This document shows, in pieces, positions 25,446 to 34,290 of a stretch of 42,039 nucleotides of DNA (position 1 is the first letter of the stretch; each line of letters opens with the position of its first letter). Source of the DNA: a virus. The stretch is from positions 1 through 42,039 of IMG/VR virus record IMGVR_UViG_3300035670_000483. One strand, given 5' to 3'. Made by a program: the position numbers and the translations under genes. The notes beneath the pieces were generated by a model. The model did no database searches. It saw nothing but the letters and a program-made list of their open reading frames with translations, and was not told the origin of the DNA.

Positions 25446-26390
25446 CTAGCAGCTACCACTACAAATATCATCACCATCAGTAGATTCAGTACTAGGTGTA
25501 AGTCCATACCAAGTCCTCTTGTAAAGACACTCTTGTAACCACTCATCCTGCATCATCCCTAGCTCATACAAGTACCTTGGGAAGCTGTATTCTGGCTCCC
25601 GATATAACCACAACGCGCACCCTTCCGGGAATGGGTTCTGGTCTATGGCCTTGTAAGCCTCTAGGACGCGCTGTGCTGCATCCTTCTCTGAACCAGTACC
25701 ATCCAGTAGGGTGTACGCTGCGGATGCACCACAGGGCTTTCCATGCAGATTAATGAGCCCCTTTATGTTGTCGGCAGTGTCCCCCATCACCATCTGTGCC
25801 CAGAAGAACAGCGGCCCGTGCCCAAGTAGGCTGGCCCCACTGGCCTTCTCCCGCCAGTACAACCGGCCAGCCCCCTCCTTAATGGTGGGGTACAGCTCCA
25901 GGGTGTACGGGTCTAGGTACGGGTACTGGGTCATGCGCAAGTCCTTGTCCTCGGAGTAAACCACACCGGCCTCCTTGAACAAGTAGCTATCCATGATTAC
26001 CCCGTCGTCTGCCTCGTACTCCCTGTGCAGGGCTACCTGCCAGTTGTCAGGGCAGTGAAACATATCTGCCCCAATGGCTTGGCGAAGTGGCTCGACTAGG
26101 GCAGGGCGGGCCTTGCCTGAGCGGTTACCTTGGTATGGCTTAACTCCCAGCAGACTGTACCTTCCGGCCTTCCTACTGTCCCGGCTGGTCAGGTGCAGCC
26201 GGACATGTGAGGCTCGGGCCAGGAACTCAATGGTCTGTACCTCCTTGATGAACCTACGCTTAGCTGTCTCCAGGTTGTCCGTGGTGGCAGCGGCTTTGTA
26301 TATGGCAGCGTCTGCGTCAAGTATAAGGACACGGCCCTGCACCGTGTCCTCAAACTGTTTAGGCAGGCTGTCTAGGCTGAGGCCTAGCAT
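25446..26390 (-). CDS. 5'-3' exonuclease (T7 gp6-like)
   Basis: At 314 residues this is a member of the FEN/5'-nuclease fold that removes primers and degrades host DNA. Acidic metal-ligand motifs appear in the family order: LILDADAAIY (about 25), HREYEADDGV (about 125), YSEDKDLRMT (about 147), and MVMGDTADNIKGL (about 200). ATG at 26390 overlaps the upstream stop as TGATG; a GTG three bases earlier would also serve. The C-terminus is acidic and ends SGSC. Confidence 0.93.
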   Translation of the reverse strand: MLGLSLDSLPKQFEDTVQGRVLILDADAAIYKAAATTDNLETAKRRFIKEVQTIEFLARASHVRLHLTSRDSRKAGRYSLLGVKPYQGNRSGKARPALVEPLRQAIGADMFHCPDNWQVALHREYEADDGVIMDSYLFKEAGVVYSEDKDLRMTQYPYLDPYTLELYPTIKEGAGRLYWREKASGASLLGHGPLFFWAQMVMGDTADNIKGLINLHGKPCGASAAYTLLDGTGSEKDAAQRVLEAYKAIDQNPFPEGCALWLYREPEYSFPRYLYELGMMQDEWLQECLYKRTWYGLTPSTESTDGDDICSGSC

Positions 26391-27241
26391 CACATACCCG
26401 GCATGGTAGGCATACCCGGCATAGGAGGTAATGTTTGGTTAACCGCTGGGGCGGGTACTGGTTCAGGTTGTGCAGGCGGGGTAGGCAGGGAGTCCGGCAG
26501 GGCCTTGCCCCCGGCCCCCAGCATCTGCTCCAGTGGGGAGCCTGAGAAGTTCAGGGCACCCATCAGCTTCTCCTGTACCCAGTTCTTACTGGTGCCGTCA
26601 GGCTTAGTACCGTCAATGTGCAGGCTGTCCCAGCCCTCTTGGGTCGGGGAGTTCCAGAGGAACAACTGGAACAGTTTGTCGTTCTGGACTTCCGGCACAG
26701 GGTACGGGGTCTGCTTGCCAGTCATAGGGTCAACCTGTACAGCCGGGCGGATAGAGTCCAACACTAGGTTCACATAAGACTTCTCACCACTCTTGGTGTG
26801 CTTAATCTCACCAATGAAGCAACTGTTCAAGTGCTGGGCGAAGTGCTGCTTGTCCTGCTTAGGGGTCATCTGTCGGAACAGTTTGAATGCGGTAGACGCA
26901 TCATTGCGGGACAAGTTCAGGCTTTGGCTAGTGATAATGCCGGGGTGCATTACACCGTCCTCCCCCAGGGTGTGGAATGTCTCCCCATTAGGGGCAGTGC
27001 CAAACACTGCGAACTTCAACCAGAACTGGTCTTGGGTCTGGTCAGGCTTGCCTTGCAGCTTGCGTAGCTGCTTGCCAAGTTCAACATACCCAATCAGGCG
27101 TAGGAAGCACGGGCCTTCGGGCAGGACACGGGCCGGGCCTGAGCCGCGTTCCTCGGCTTGGTTAAAGTCCACACCGGACTCGGTAGCATAGGAGTTGGCT
27201 TGGTCTAGCAGGGAGGACAGGGTATTTGCTTGTTCAGTCAT
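26390..27241 (-). CDS. probable single-stranded DNA-binding replication protein
   Basis: This 283-residue protein lies directly after the DNA polymerase gene. The body is a beta-rich domain (PCFLRLIGYVELGKQLRKLQ, FWLKFAVFGTAPNGETFHTL, CFIGEIKHTKSGEKSYVNLVLDSIRP) followed by a long Pro-rich tail (PPAQPEPVPAPAVNQTLPPM). Beta-barrel plus flexible tail suggests an OB-like ssDNA-binding protein standing in for T7 gp2.5, although the tail is not acidic. I cannot confirm homology by eye; family members in phiKMV relatives are mostly called conserved hypothetical. Confidence 0.5.
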   Translation of the reverse strand: MTEQANTLSSLLDQANSYATESGVDFNQAEERGSGPARVLPEGPCFLRLIGYVELGKQLRKLQGKPDQTQDQFWLKFAVFGTAPNGETFHTLGEDGVMHPGIITSQSLNLSRNDASTAFKLFRQMTPKQDKQHFAQHLNSCFIGEIKHTKSGEKSYVNLVLDSIRPAVQVDPMTGKQTPYPVPEVQNDKLFQLFLWNSPTQEGWDSLHIDGTKPDGTSKNWVQEKLMGALNFSGSPLEQMLGAGGKALPDSLPTPPAQPEPVPAPAVNQTLPPMPGMPTMPGM

Positions 27242-27913
27242 GTTTGATTCCTAATGATTTCAGATAGTTACGTTTGAATTTAGCCAAGGCTTCTGCATCT
27301 ACCTTGACGTGTTGCTTCTCGAACATACTGGCCCCGGCCTCAACCTCAACAGGGAACGGTACGTTCAAGGTGTACTCAGGCCAGATGGCCGTGAAGTATT
27401 CTGGGATAACCTCCATAATCCCCTTGATTGCTAGGGCCGCCTCGGCCAGTACGTCTTTGTGACAGTCATAATATGCGGCATCATGCACTTGGTTAATGGG
27501 TAGGCACTTACCCCCAAGGAAGTTCTTGGATAGAAAGTACCGGAACATCAGGCCACAGATTCCCTGCATCCAAAAGGCAGTCTCCCCTTGGATACCGTAG
27601 TTCCGCATCTCAGTAGGCTTATACTGCATAACCTGCTGGCCCTGCACACGGCGTAAGTGCTGGCGGAAAGAGTAACACGTTCCACCTGGGCTACGCCAGT
27701 ATCCTCTCTTGTAAATGCGCCAGACTCCATCATCAGTCTGTTCCCGGTGCATGTTCTTGGCCCCGGTTTCTTCCACCATCGGGAATACCTTAGTCTCATA
27801 GAACTGCTCAACCTCGGGGAACAGTGCCTTCTCTGCGTCAATAAAGGCTTGCGCATCCTCTACTGTACAGCCCGTGGCAAAGGCAATGCCATGAGCTGTT
27901 GCACCATATTGGT
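27234..27913 (-). CDS. DNA polymerase I-type, exon 2
   Basis: This exon encodes residues 568-793 of the spliced polymerase. The first whole codons after the splice give QYGATAHGIAFATGC, completing motif B (R-x3-K-x7-YG) begun in exon 1. Motif C is in INQVHDAAYYD (about residue 710 of the spliced protein), carrying the second catalytic Asp. Exon lengths 1702 and 680 sum to 794 codons including stop. A run from 27779 could be read as a separate frame, but it is the same frame continuing from the splice site. Confidence 0.93.
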
Positions 27914-28553
27914 CTCATGTATTCAACAGGGGGCGTTAGTCCCTGCCCGTTCTCTTATGAACTGCTGCATGTTCCCATGCAGGATAGACTATCTCATCAT
28001 GTGTTCCCACATGCTATGCGCTTCCACCCACTTGGGTGTACTCCCTCTCGGGATAGTCGTTACACCTTACGAAAGGCCAACCAACATTCGTGTTCAATCT
28101 GGTGGCATCTCTTACATACCAACTCCAGATTACTCTTCACGTTATTGTCTCGGTTGTGGTCTTTATGGTGTATCAGGAAGTTAGCATCCTTCTCATGCCA
28201 TTCCCCGCAGTGTGCGCAGAACCCTTCCTGTTCAGCATAAAGGTCATTCAAGAACCACGCCCTATACTTCTGAGAATGGCAGCCTCCCTCGTTAGCCCCA
28301 CCAGACCCGACCCCTGCATTACCCCCGCGCTTCTCGGTACGCTTGTAGCTTTGCTGGCGGTCCTTTACTAACTTACGGAAGGCTTGGCATTCACCGCAGA
28401 ATGGCTGGGAATTCCCGGTAGGTACAAACACAGTAGGGCATGCCCGGCATTTACGCGGCTTATGTTGCATCTTGAATCCTCTCATCTTGGCTCGGTATTG
28501 CCCGGTCTGGGTGTCCACCGAATTCACATAGTTTTACTTGCGCCATTATGTTA
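27914..28553 (-). other. group I intron (640 nt) in the DNA polymerase gene
   Basis: Splicing after GCGT (28554) and before ACCAA (27913) makes the polymerase read KAFAYQYGATAHG. The 5' exon end UUUGCGU pairs with GCGCAAG (28543-28537) across a ten-base loop, with the expected U-G at the splice site (P1). The intron ends in G (27914). GACTAT (28058-28053 on the minus strand) and ATAGTC (27992-27987) are perfect complements and suit P7, with GAGATAGTC in typical context. The intron houses an HNH endonuclease gene in the loop between P1 and the core. Confidence 0.92.
28060..28470 (-). CDS. HNH homing endonuclease in the intron
   Basis: The protein has 136 residues from ATG 28470 (MQHKPRKCRACPTVF), preceded by AGAGG at good spacing; GTG 28527 or ATG 28485 would lengthen it. 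A first zinc ribbon uses CRAC and CGEC; the HNH domain reads FCAHCGEW, then FLIHHKDHNRDNNVKSNLELVCKRCHQIEH, with catalytic His pair and metal-binding Cys pairs. Such enzymes nick intronless alleles to spread the intron. It ends just before the P7 region of the intron. Confidence 0.93.
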   Translation of the reverse strand: MQHKPRKCRACPTVFVPTGNSQPFCGECQAFRKLVKDRQQSYKRTEKRGGNAGVGSGGANEGGCHSQKYRAWFLNDLYAEQEGFCAHCGEWHEKDANFLIHHKDHNRDNNVKSNLELVCKRCHQIEHECWLAFRKV

Positions 28554-30255
28554 ACGCAAAGGCTTTCGGCTTCACATTAGTCCGTAGCTTCTTGTACTCT
28601 TTGTGGTCAGGGTGCGTCTCATCCTTGCACTTCTTGAGGACTTCCTCATAAGGCTCCCCAAGCTGCTGGGCCAGACGCATACAGTGCATGTCTGTGCCGC
28701 TGACCAGCGCCTCCATTAGAGCCTTGTCTTGGCTGAATGCAGCCAAGCCTACCACCTCCAATGCAGAGTAGTCTGCCTCAATGATTACCCCGTCCTCTCC
28801 AAAGCGAGAAACAAACATTTGCTTCACATCGGACGTATCCCCCCGAGGGATATTCTGTAGATTAGGCCGATTAGAGGATAATCTACCGGTGACGGTACTC
28901 GTCACGTTCAGGCTGTGGTGCACAATCCCGCTGGGCTGCGCGTACTGCAACATGCCGGACACCTTCCCGCCATCGTCCTTTAGATAGTACGTCCCAATGT
29001 CCTTGTCCAAGGCGGCCAGCTCATGCATCTGCTTAGGCCCGTTAATGTCCAGAGCAGCCAGTACCTTGAGCACATCCCCGCTTGAGCTGTACACTGGAGA
29101 CCCATCACACAAGGTGCGCTTTCCTACCCACTCATCCTGTGCTACGGCCTTAATGTCCTTGGGCAAGGATTGTATAGGACAGAGCCCCGGGAGTTGGCAA
29201 AGCAAATCCCCCTTCTTGGTCTGTGGTACTGTGCCGGGCACTTCCACAAACTTGGGCTGGCCTTTGTTCTTGCCTGCTTTATACACGGCTTGGTGGGTCT
29301 TGGTTGGTACGTGGTAGTACAGCCCAGAGTTAGCATCGAACATAAGACCATCGTTAGTCCCAGCCTTGAGGCTTTCAAAGTAAGGGGCCAACACTTTCTC
29401 ATAAATAATATTCCCTTCTGCATCCGTCCGGTTAACCCGGCCCTCGTACTTCATCACCCCGCCGAACAGGAAGGATGACACATGGTAGTCCGAGCTGAGC
29501 TTGAACTGGGCCCGTGCCTCCTCCGGCATATCGGCTGGGAGCATGGCGGTAATCTCTGCCCGTAGCTCAGCAGCCCTAGCACTGGACTTCTCAAGGTTAG
29601 ACATGGCTACTTCCATATCAATCTTGAGGCCATTGTGCATACACTCAGAGAAGAACAGCATTCCCTCCATTCTGACCAGTGCCATCATGAGCATACCCTG
29701 CTCGGACAGCTTGGCCCACTGCCTCAGGAATACCTTGGTAGTATTTTCCACGTCCCCTTCCGGGCCTGACAGGTACTCACTCAGCAGCTCAGGGTCAATC
29801 TGTGAAGTCAGGAAGCCCTGCTCCCATAGTATCTTCACCCCGTCCACCTTCTGTGTACCGCCGTACACCGGGGCTATTTCGTCCAGGCTGGGGTATCTGT
29901 CTTGCTGGTGGCTCAGCAGGTAATGCGCGTAGGCGGTACAGAACACCCTCCCCCCTCGCTTGAGGAAGGTCAGGAATTCATCCCGGTAGTGCATCAGCCA
30001 CCATGACATTTCATAAGGGGCGTTGTGCGCCACCAACATATCTACCCCGTCCAGGTGCAGGGCTTTCTTGGCTAACCAGTCCTCCCGGCTAGTGAAGCGT
30101 TCCTCCAGTCTGGGGTGCTGGGTTACTCCCTCTGGTAACATATCCACCAGCCTGTACCCGTCCATGACAACGTAGTTATCAGGGCAGCGTGGTGAGGCCA
30201 GTTCCCCGTACCATGGGTTTGACTCGGTCTCGATATCTCGTATCATTACTCGCAT
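28554..30255 (-). CDS. DNA polymerase I-type, exon 1
   Basis: This exon holds residues 1-567 plus the first base of codon 568. Proofreading motifs: Exo I IRDIETES (Asp7, Glu9), Exo II VAHNAPYEMSW (about 75), Exo III YLSGPEGDVENT (about 165). Polymerase motif A is IEADYSALEV (about 493). The exon stops inside motif B, after RTNVKPKAFA, where the intron begins; unspliced RNA would give a stop three codons later. Replicates the phage genome; T7 gp5 analogue. No thioredoxin-binding loop is obvious. Confidence 0.95.
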
Positions 30256-30443
30256 GGGCGCTGCTCCTTGGTATCAAACCATGGCACAGGATGTTGTATA
30301 ACTTTCTTTACCCTGCCATGAAATGATAGCCAAGCACAATCCACCTCATGGGGCTCTTCTTCATAAAAATACCACGCACCATTCCCATCCATCGCCAAAT
30401 ACTGCGCCCACTCAGGCGCATCTTCCCAACTTGGTTTACTCAT
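30246..30443 (-). CDS. small conserved phage protein
   Basis: This 65-residue protein starts at ATG 30443 (MSKPSWEDAPEWAQYLAMDG), five bases after GAGG. The motif AP(E/D)WA-x-Y followed by Gly-rich and aromatic residues recurs in the C-terminal part of the 295-residue early protein at 35392 and in small proteins of other phages. Function unknown. It sits between helicase and polymerase and overlaps the polymerase start. Confidence 0.75.
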   Translation of the reverse strand: MSKPSWEDAPEWAQYLAMDGNGAWYFYEEEPHEVDCAWLSFHGRVKKVIQHPVPWFDTKEQRPCE

Positions 30444-30450
30444 ACTCACC

Positions 30451-31701
30451 TCAACTGTCTATGAACCTGACCCTTGCCGGGTCGTACTGACACTCACTAC
30501 GCAGATACTGGGGCTTGCCCGGCTTCTGCAACTTAGTCTTAACTATTGACACCCCACGCACCGCTTCAAACTGGGGGTCATCCAGACTGCCTATCATAAT
30601 CTGCAAATCCAACGTGCCCTGTACTGCTGTCTTACTGTCCTTGATGGCAGAGTCGGGAGGGAATAGCATGTTCTTCCCCTCATCTGAAATCTGGGCAGTG
30701 CCCACAGCGATGAAGTTATGCAGGGCAGCCAGCTCTCGGAACTCTGCCCACAGACTTTCCATCAGGTCAGTCCGGTTCCCCGCTGTGCTGGAGTTAGTTC
30801 TGACGTGGGCCACCATGTCCAGCACTACCATGCACGGATTCCATGCCTCAATAATCTGCTCCACCTGGGCCATGCTGGCCTTGTGAATGTCCTTGGGTAT
30901 AACCCGGCAATTGCCTGTAGCCTTGAGGAACTTGGCTTCCATATCCGCCTTGTCCATGCGGGCCAACTCGTCAATGGTCTTACCTAACACAGATTGGTAC
31001 AGCCGGGGAATCCCAAACCGTACCTTAGACTCGTTGTTAAGCCAGAGGATGGGCCGTCCCGGATACAGCTTGGCACACTGGGGCATGAAGTGAGCTAGGT
31101 TATCCAGCAGGAATGTAGTCTTACCCCTGCCTACACGGCCTGCAATCATCACCAAATGCCCCGGCATCAATCCCTTGATGTGCTCGGCTATACTGAGCTG
31201 GCGGAACCGTACCCCCTCATCCCGTTGCATCTCTGCAATGACTTGCATGGGGTCTACGTCCTCATAGTCCATCACTGAGCCAAAGCCCACAGACTTCCTA
31301 GTATCCTGTGCAATCTTCTGCACCTCATAAGTCAGGTCTACCTCTGCCCCATCCTCATAGTCCAGCAGCAGCTTCTGTATCTTTCCTGCGGCTGCCCGCT
31401 CGTACAGTGTTTGCACCACCCCGTCTATGGCAGAGCTAGGTGGGGTGTACGCCTTCATCTGTTCAACCAAGTGCATCAACAGGGTTAGCTGCTCAGGGCT
31501 GGCGCTGGGGCAGCGTAGCCGGATAAAGCTGGCTAGGCCATCCAGCTCCACACAGGAGTGTGTGGGGTAGGCTGCGAAGTACAGGCCGTACCAGTCCAGT
31601 AGGCTGGCCGTGGTAGTGCCTAGTGTTTCCTTAGGCACAGTCGGTATTAGCTGCTTGTACTTGCTGCGCTCCCGCAGTACATGCAAGATTAGCTTGTCCA
31701 T
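30451..31701 (-). CDS. replicative DNA helicase (DnaB/gp4-helicase type)
   Basis: This 416-residue ring helicase lies downstream of the separate primase gene. Walker A is IAGRVGRGKTTFLLDN (about residue 190), Walker B is MVVLDMVAHVR (about 290), and motif H4-like GTAQISDEGKN and the basic SIVKTKLQKPGK finger near the C-terminus follow. The N-terminal 130 residues are helical and may contact primase. GGGGAGGA precedes the start; a hairpin lies in the 76-base gap upstream. Confidence 0.93.
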   Translation of the reverse strand: MDKLILHVLRERSKYKQLIPTVPKETLGTTTASLLDWYGLYFAAYPTHSCVELDGLASFIRLRCPSASPEQLTLLMHLVEQMKAYTPPSSAIDGVVQTLYERAAAGKIQKLLLDYEDGAEVDLTYEVQKIAQDTRKSVGFGSVMDYEDVDPMQVIAEMQRDEGVRFRQLSIAEHIKGLMPGHLVMIAGRVGRGKTTFLLDNLAHFMPQCAKLYPGRPILWLNNESKVRFGIPRLYQSVLGKTIDELARMDKADMEAKFLKATGNCRVIPKDIHKASMAQVEQIIEAWNPCMVVLDMVAHVRTNSSTAGNRTDLMESLWAEFRELAALHNFIAVGTAQISDEGKNMLFPPDSAIKDSKTAVQGTLDLQIMIGSLDDPQFEAVRGVSIVKTKLQKPGKPQYLRSECQYDPARVRFIDS

Positions 31702-31734
31702 GAATCCTCCCCGTAAAGCCTAGTAGGCACAATG

Positions 31735-31757
31735 AACGGCCCTGCATGAAGGCCGTT
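31735..31757 (-). other. hairpin in helicase leader
   Basis: A 7-bp perfect stem AACGGCC/GGCCGTT with a nine-base loop lies about 34 bases upstream of the helicase start. There is no U run on the minus strand, so an RNA-processing or stability role is more likely than termination. Confidence 0.5.
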
Positions 31758-31777
31758 GGGTGTGGCTACAGCCCAGT

Positions 31778-31978
31778 CTATTTAGTTTGGAATGGGCGGA
31801 ACTTATGCAGGGGGCAGCCTGTGCTTGCACAGTCTCGAATATCCCTACGAAAACCTGGCTCTAAATGTTCTACGGTACACCCCATGCACTGGCAGCACAT
31901 AGCATGTATAGCCTTAGACCTAGTTGGGTTTTCTAGCGCCCTAACTATAGGGTTTGTTTGTACTTGCAGCTTATCCAT
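31778..31978 (-). CDS. small zinc-binding protein between primase and helicase
   Basis: This 66-residue protein has a core conserved across many phages: AIHAMCCQCMGC followed by HLEPGFRRDIRDCASTGCPLHKFRPF. Four or more cysteines plus His suggest one zinc site. The start lies one base after the primase stop with GGAGGTATAA upstream. Its role in replication is suggested by position only. Confidence 0.82.
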   Translation of the reverse strand: MDKLQVQTNPIVRALENPTRSKAIHAMCCQCMGCTVEHLEPGFRRDIRDCASTGCPLHKFRPFQTK

Positions 31979-32629
31979 TTATACCTCCAATACCTTAAAG
32001 TGTTGCTTCAATTCCGGCCTGCACTGCACCTGCCTAACCCCGGCCTTGAGCAGCACACACAGCACAGCGTTAATTGTCTGTGTGCTGGCCCTGTCGGACA
32101 TTAGCACACAGTCTCGGTAGTTGTTCATGTACTCACTCGGGTAATGCACTACCTGCACCGGCCCCCCACTCAGCAGCCCTATACAAGCCTGCACCTTCAA
32201 CGGACTGTACCACCGAGCACTAGCCGCCCCTGTATAGTCCAGCCCGTACCAGAACTTGCCTGCATCCGGCAGGTACAGCCGCCCAGTGCTGGGGCTGACG
32301 CGGAGCAGGGTTAAGTACCGGACAAGGCTGTACCTATCCAGGCACTCAGACAGCCCCCTGTGCTCGACCAAGTCCGACACAGTCAGAGAGCGCACATCCG
32401 TAGGGATGCGGCCTGTCTGCACCTTTGGCTTGGGCTGGCCTATGCTGGCGCTGGCCTTGTCTTGTCTTCCCCCGCACCCACACCGGAAACAGAATGCCCA
32501 ATAGTGCCCCTGCTCATTCCCCACAGTCATGGCCTCCCGCTTACCACAGGTGTGCCGGACTTTCTTGGTCTGGCCTACAGCCAGGGCCTTGGCCTGGGGG
32601 AGCCAAGTGGCTGGGTCTAGGCGGCTCAT
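31979..32629 (-). CDS. DNA primase
   Basis: At 216 residues this is shorter than T7 primase and separate from the helicase. An N-terminal zinc ribbon uses RHTCGKREAMTV and FCFRCGCGGR (residues about 25-55). The rest contains strand-helix elements that match a reduced TOPRIM-like region (CVLMSDRASTQTINAVLC near 175-190). It makes RNA primers for the lagging strand. The start overlaps the preceding stop. Confidence 0.8.
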   Translation of the reverse strand: MSRLDPATWLPQAKALAVGQTKKVRHTCGKREAMTVGNEQGHYWAFCFRCGCGGRQDKASASIGQPKPKVQTGRIPTDVRSLTVSDLVEHRGLSECLDRYSLVRYLTLLRVSPSTGRLYLPDAGKFWYGLDYTGAASARWYSPLKVQACIGLLSGGPVQVVHYPSEYMNNYRDCVLMSDRASTQTINAVLCVLLKAGVRQVQCRPELKQHFKVLEV

Positions 32630-33015
32630 ACCCTATACTCCAGTACTGCCCCATATACTCTTTGTAGATGCCCCACTGGGTCATTAAGTAGCTCCCCCAC
32701 ATCCCCGCTTAGCATTATCTCTATGAGGTCTGGTAAAGTCTGCTCTAATCCAGATAGTACTGCGTGTAGCTGCCTACGCATACACTGTATTTCTTTCCCT
32801 GGGTCTTCCATGCCAGCGCATGCGTTGACGCATGAGACGATGCGGAGTGCGTTGGCTTCTCCAGATTCTTCTGTTGGGTATATCCAGCTATTAGGGTGCC
32901 CACAGGTTGAGCCAATAAATCTGCGTGACCCAGCTCCTTCAAATGCTGGTGGCTCAACAATTATCCTCGCGCTTTCACTGCTTAATGCCCAAGGCTCTGG
33001 CGTGTGCTTGCTCAT
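32626..33015 (-). CDS. conserved phage protein (HTPEPW family)
   Basis: This 129-residue protein belongs to a family common in phages of Gram-negative bacteria: N-terminal KHTPEPWAL, a Gly-rich variable part, then EANALRIVSCVNACAGMEDP. Function unknown. The start overlaps the upstream stop, with GGGGGA as ribosome site. Confidence 0.82.
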   Translation of the reverse strand: MSKHTPEPWALSSESARIIVEPPAFEGAGSRRFIGSTCGHPNSWIYPTEESGEANALRIVSCVNACAGMEDPGKEIQCMRRQLHAVLSGLEQTLPDLIEIMLSGDVGELLNDPVGHLQRVYGAVLEYRV

Positions 33016-33272
33016 ACTTCCCCCTCCGCTCTGCTCAGTACCCGCTTGGCTGCCTCAGCACTAGCCGCTGCATCCATAGCCTCAATTACCCGCGCTGTCT
33101 GTGCCCATGCCGGAAGTGTTACCGTGCTCAACAGGGCTTCCATAGTGTGCTCATGCACCCGGTCTTTCCAGTCCATAGCCTCAGAACAGCACAGGCATGG
33201 GCAGCGATCCCCATGCCCCGGACCGGTTAAGGGCACTGTCCAGCGCGGGGCTTGGCCTAATACGCTACTCAT
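33012..33272 (-). CDS. early protein of unknown function
   Basis: This 86-residue protein (start MSSVLGQAPRWTVPLTGPGHG at 33272, GGGAGG nine bases upstream) has a CPCLCC cluster near residue 24 followed by a helical, Ala-rich half. An upstream ATG at 33302 is less likely. Not recognised. Confidence 0.65.
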   Translation of the reverse strand: MSSVLGQAPRWTVPLTGPGHGDRCPCLCCSEAMDWKDRVHEHTMEALLSTVTLPAWAQTARVIEAMDAAASAEAAKRVLSRAEGEV

Positions 33273-33516
33273 TGGGCAGTACCTCCCATTCATCAAATGC
33301 ACTGTTTAACCGCGTGTGCCTAATATCCCCAACGTCATCCACAATATTAAAATCCCCTTCCGTTAAGGGACCAGACGCCACACACCCAGAGGATATTGAC
33401 ACATCAGCATCTCCCGGCCCAGCGACAACCTCATAGATGCCGCCAATGGTTACATCCCTACCCGTAAACCATAGGGCCCTCACCTTAGTACCTTTGGTCA
33501 ACGACTGCTTAACCAT
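33265..33516 (-). CDS. small SH3-like early protein
   Basis: The 83 residues start MVKQSLTKGTKVRALWFTGRD and continue IGGIYEVVAGPGDADVSI, the pattern of a small five-stranded barrel: Gly-Thr-Lys-Val, then Gly-x-x-Tyr-x-Val. Similar modules occur in the 295-residue protein (35392) and the DUF3310 protein. It overlaps genes at both ends by a few bases. Function unknown. Confidence 0.65.
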   Translation of the reverse strand: MVKQSLTKGTKVRALWFTGRDVTIGGIYEVVAGPGDADVSISSGCVASGPLTEGDFNIVDDVGDIRHTRLNSAFDEWEVLPNE

Positions 33517-33838
33517 GAAAACATACTCCCAGCAGAATGATGAACTCAGTCAAGGCAATGCCCAGCAGGGCAGCCCTTTGCAGCCGTACATCTGCCAGTA
33601 CTACCTGTGCGACTTCCCGCTCCAGTTGCAAGGCTTGGGCAAGGGTCTCCTTGCGTTGGAGCTTACGGGACAGGTCGTACTTGCACGCTTGCAGGTACTC
33701 TAACTCGTCCTGCAATCGGTCAGCCCGGCCCTCGGCTGCATTCAGGCGGTCAGCGAACTTCCCTTCCCAGTCTTCTTCGGTACGGGCCAGCTTGGCCTTG
33801 GCGGCCAGCAGGGCCGCTTGTGGGTTACGTTTAGCCAT
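33509..33838 (-). CDS. coiled-coil protein with C-terminal membrane segment
   Basis: In this 109-residue protein, residues 1-85 are an almost continuous charged helix (LAAKAKLARTEEDWEGKFAD, RLQDELEYLQACKYDLSRKL), and the end is hydrophobic (LLGIALTEFIILLGVCF). A tail-anchored coiled coil could sit at the inner membrane from the cytoplasm. It lies in the early block, far from the lysis genes, so a host-takeover or exclusion role is as likely as a lysis role. Confidence 0.7.
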   Translation of the reverse strand: MAKRNPQAALLAAKAKLARTEEDWEGKFADRLNAAEGRADRLQDELEYLQACKYDLSRKLQRKETLAQALQLEREVAQVVLADVRLQRAALLGIALTEFIILLGVCFHG

Positions 33839-33840
33839 GA

Positions 33841-34020
33841 TTATTCCCCCTTCATATACTTTAAGCCTTGGCCAGCGTATGCCCCTATATTAATTAGGAC
33901 TGCCGCTGGAACGTACCACCACAGGAAATCCCAGCCTCCGGTTAGCACTTGAAGCTTATAATAAACAAACGCGCCCGCAATAAACCCAATAACCTGCAGA
34001 ACTTTTAGAAAGGCTTTCAT
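33841..34020 (-). CDS. small two-helix membrane protein
   Basis: This 59-residue protein (MKAFLKVLQVIGFIAGAFVYYK...FLWWYVPAAVLINIGAYAGQG) has two hydrophobic segments. It is one of three neighbouring small membrane proteins expressed early. GGGAGAGAAA lies upstream. Could alter the host envelope or act as an antiholin; no sequence match is recognised. Confidence 0.65.
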   Translation of the reverse strand: MKAFLKVLQVIGFIAGAFVYYKLQVLTGGWDFLWWYVPAAVLINIGAYAGQGLKYMKGE

Positions 34021-34022
34021 AG

Positions 34023-34178
34023 TTATTTCTCTCCCAGTAATTTACACAGCTTGGCCTTCTCCTGCTCGCAGTTGGCCTTGCTGCTGTCTTGATAAAGGGG
34101 ATGCATGTTATCCCCGTCCAGTGTTACAGCCCAGTACAGCCCGGAGGGCGAGCGCTGGACTCGTAGTCTATCAGCCAT
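34023..34178 (-). CDS. small early protein
   Basis: This 51-residue soluble protein (MADRLRVQRSPSGLYWAVTLD...KLCKLLGEK) has two cysteines. The start lies inside the upstream gene's end and its stop is three bases before the next start. Not recognised. Confidence 0.6.
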   Translation of the reverse strand: MADRLRVQRSPSGLYWAVTLDGDNMHPLYQDSSKANCEQEKAKLCKLLGEK

Positions 34179-34290
34179 TTAGCCACCCCACAAACTCTAC
34201 AGCCAGTAGGCCAACTCCGGCCCAGAAGGCCACACATATGGCCAGGATTAAGGCCCATGCGGATAACACACCCCAGTTAACCTTAGTCAT
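34171..34290 (-). CDS. very small membrane protein
   Basis: The 39 residues contain one long hydrophobic helix (VLSAWALILAICVAFWAGVGLLAV). The start overlaps the upstream stop as ATGA and its stop lies inside the next gene, which argues for coupled translation. Not recognised. Confidence 0.6.
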   Translation of the reverse strand: MTKVNWGVLSAWALILAICVAFWAGVGLLAVEFVGWLNG

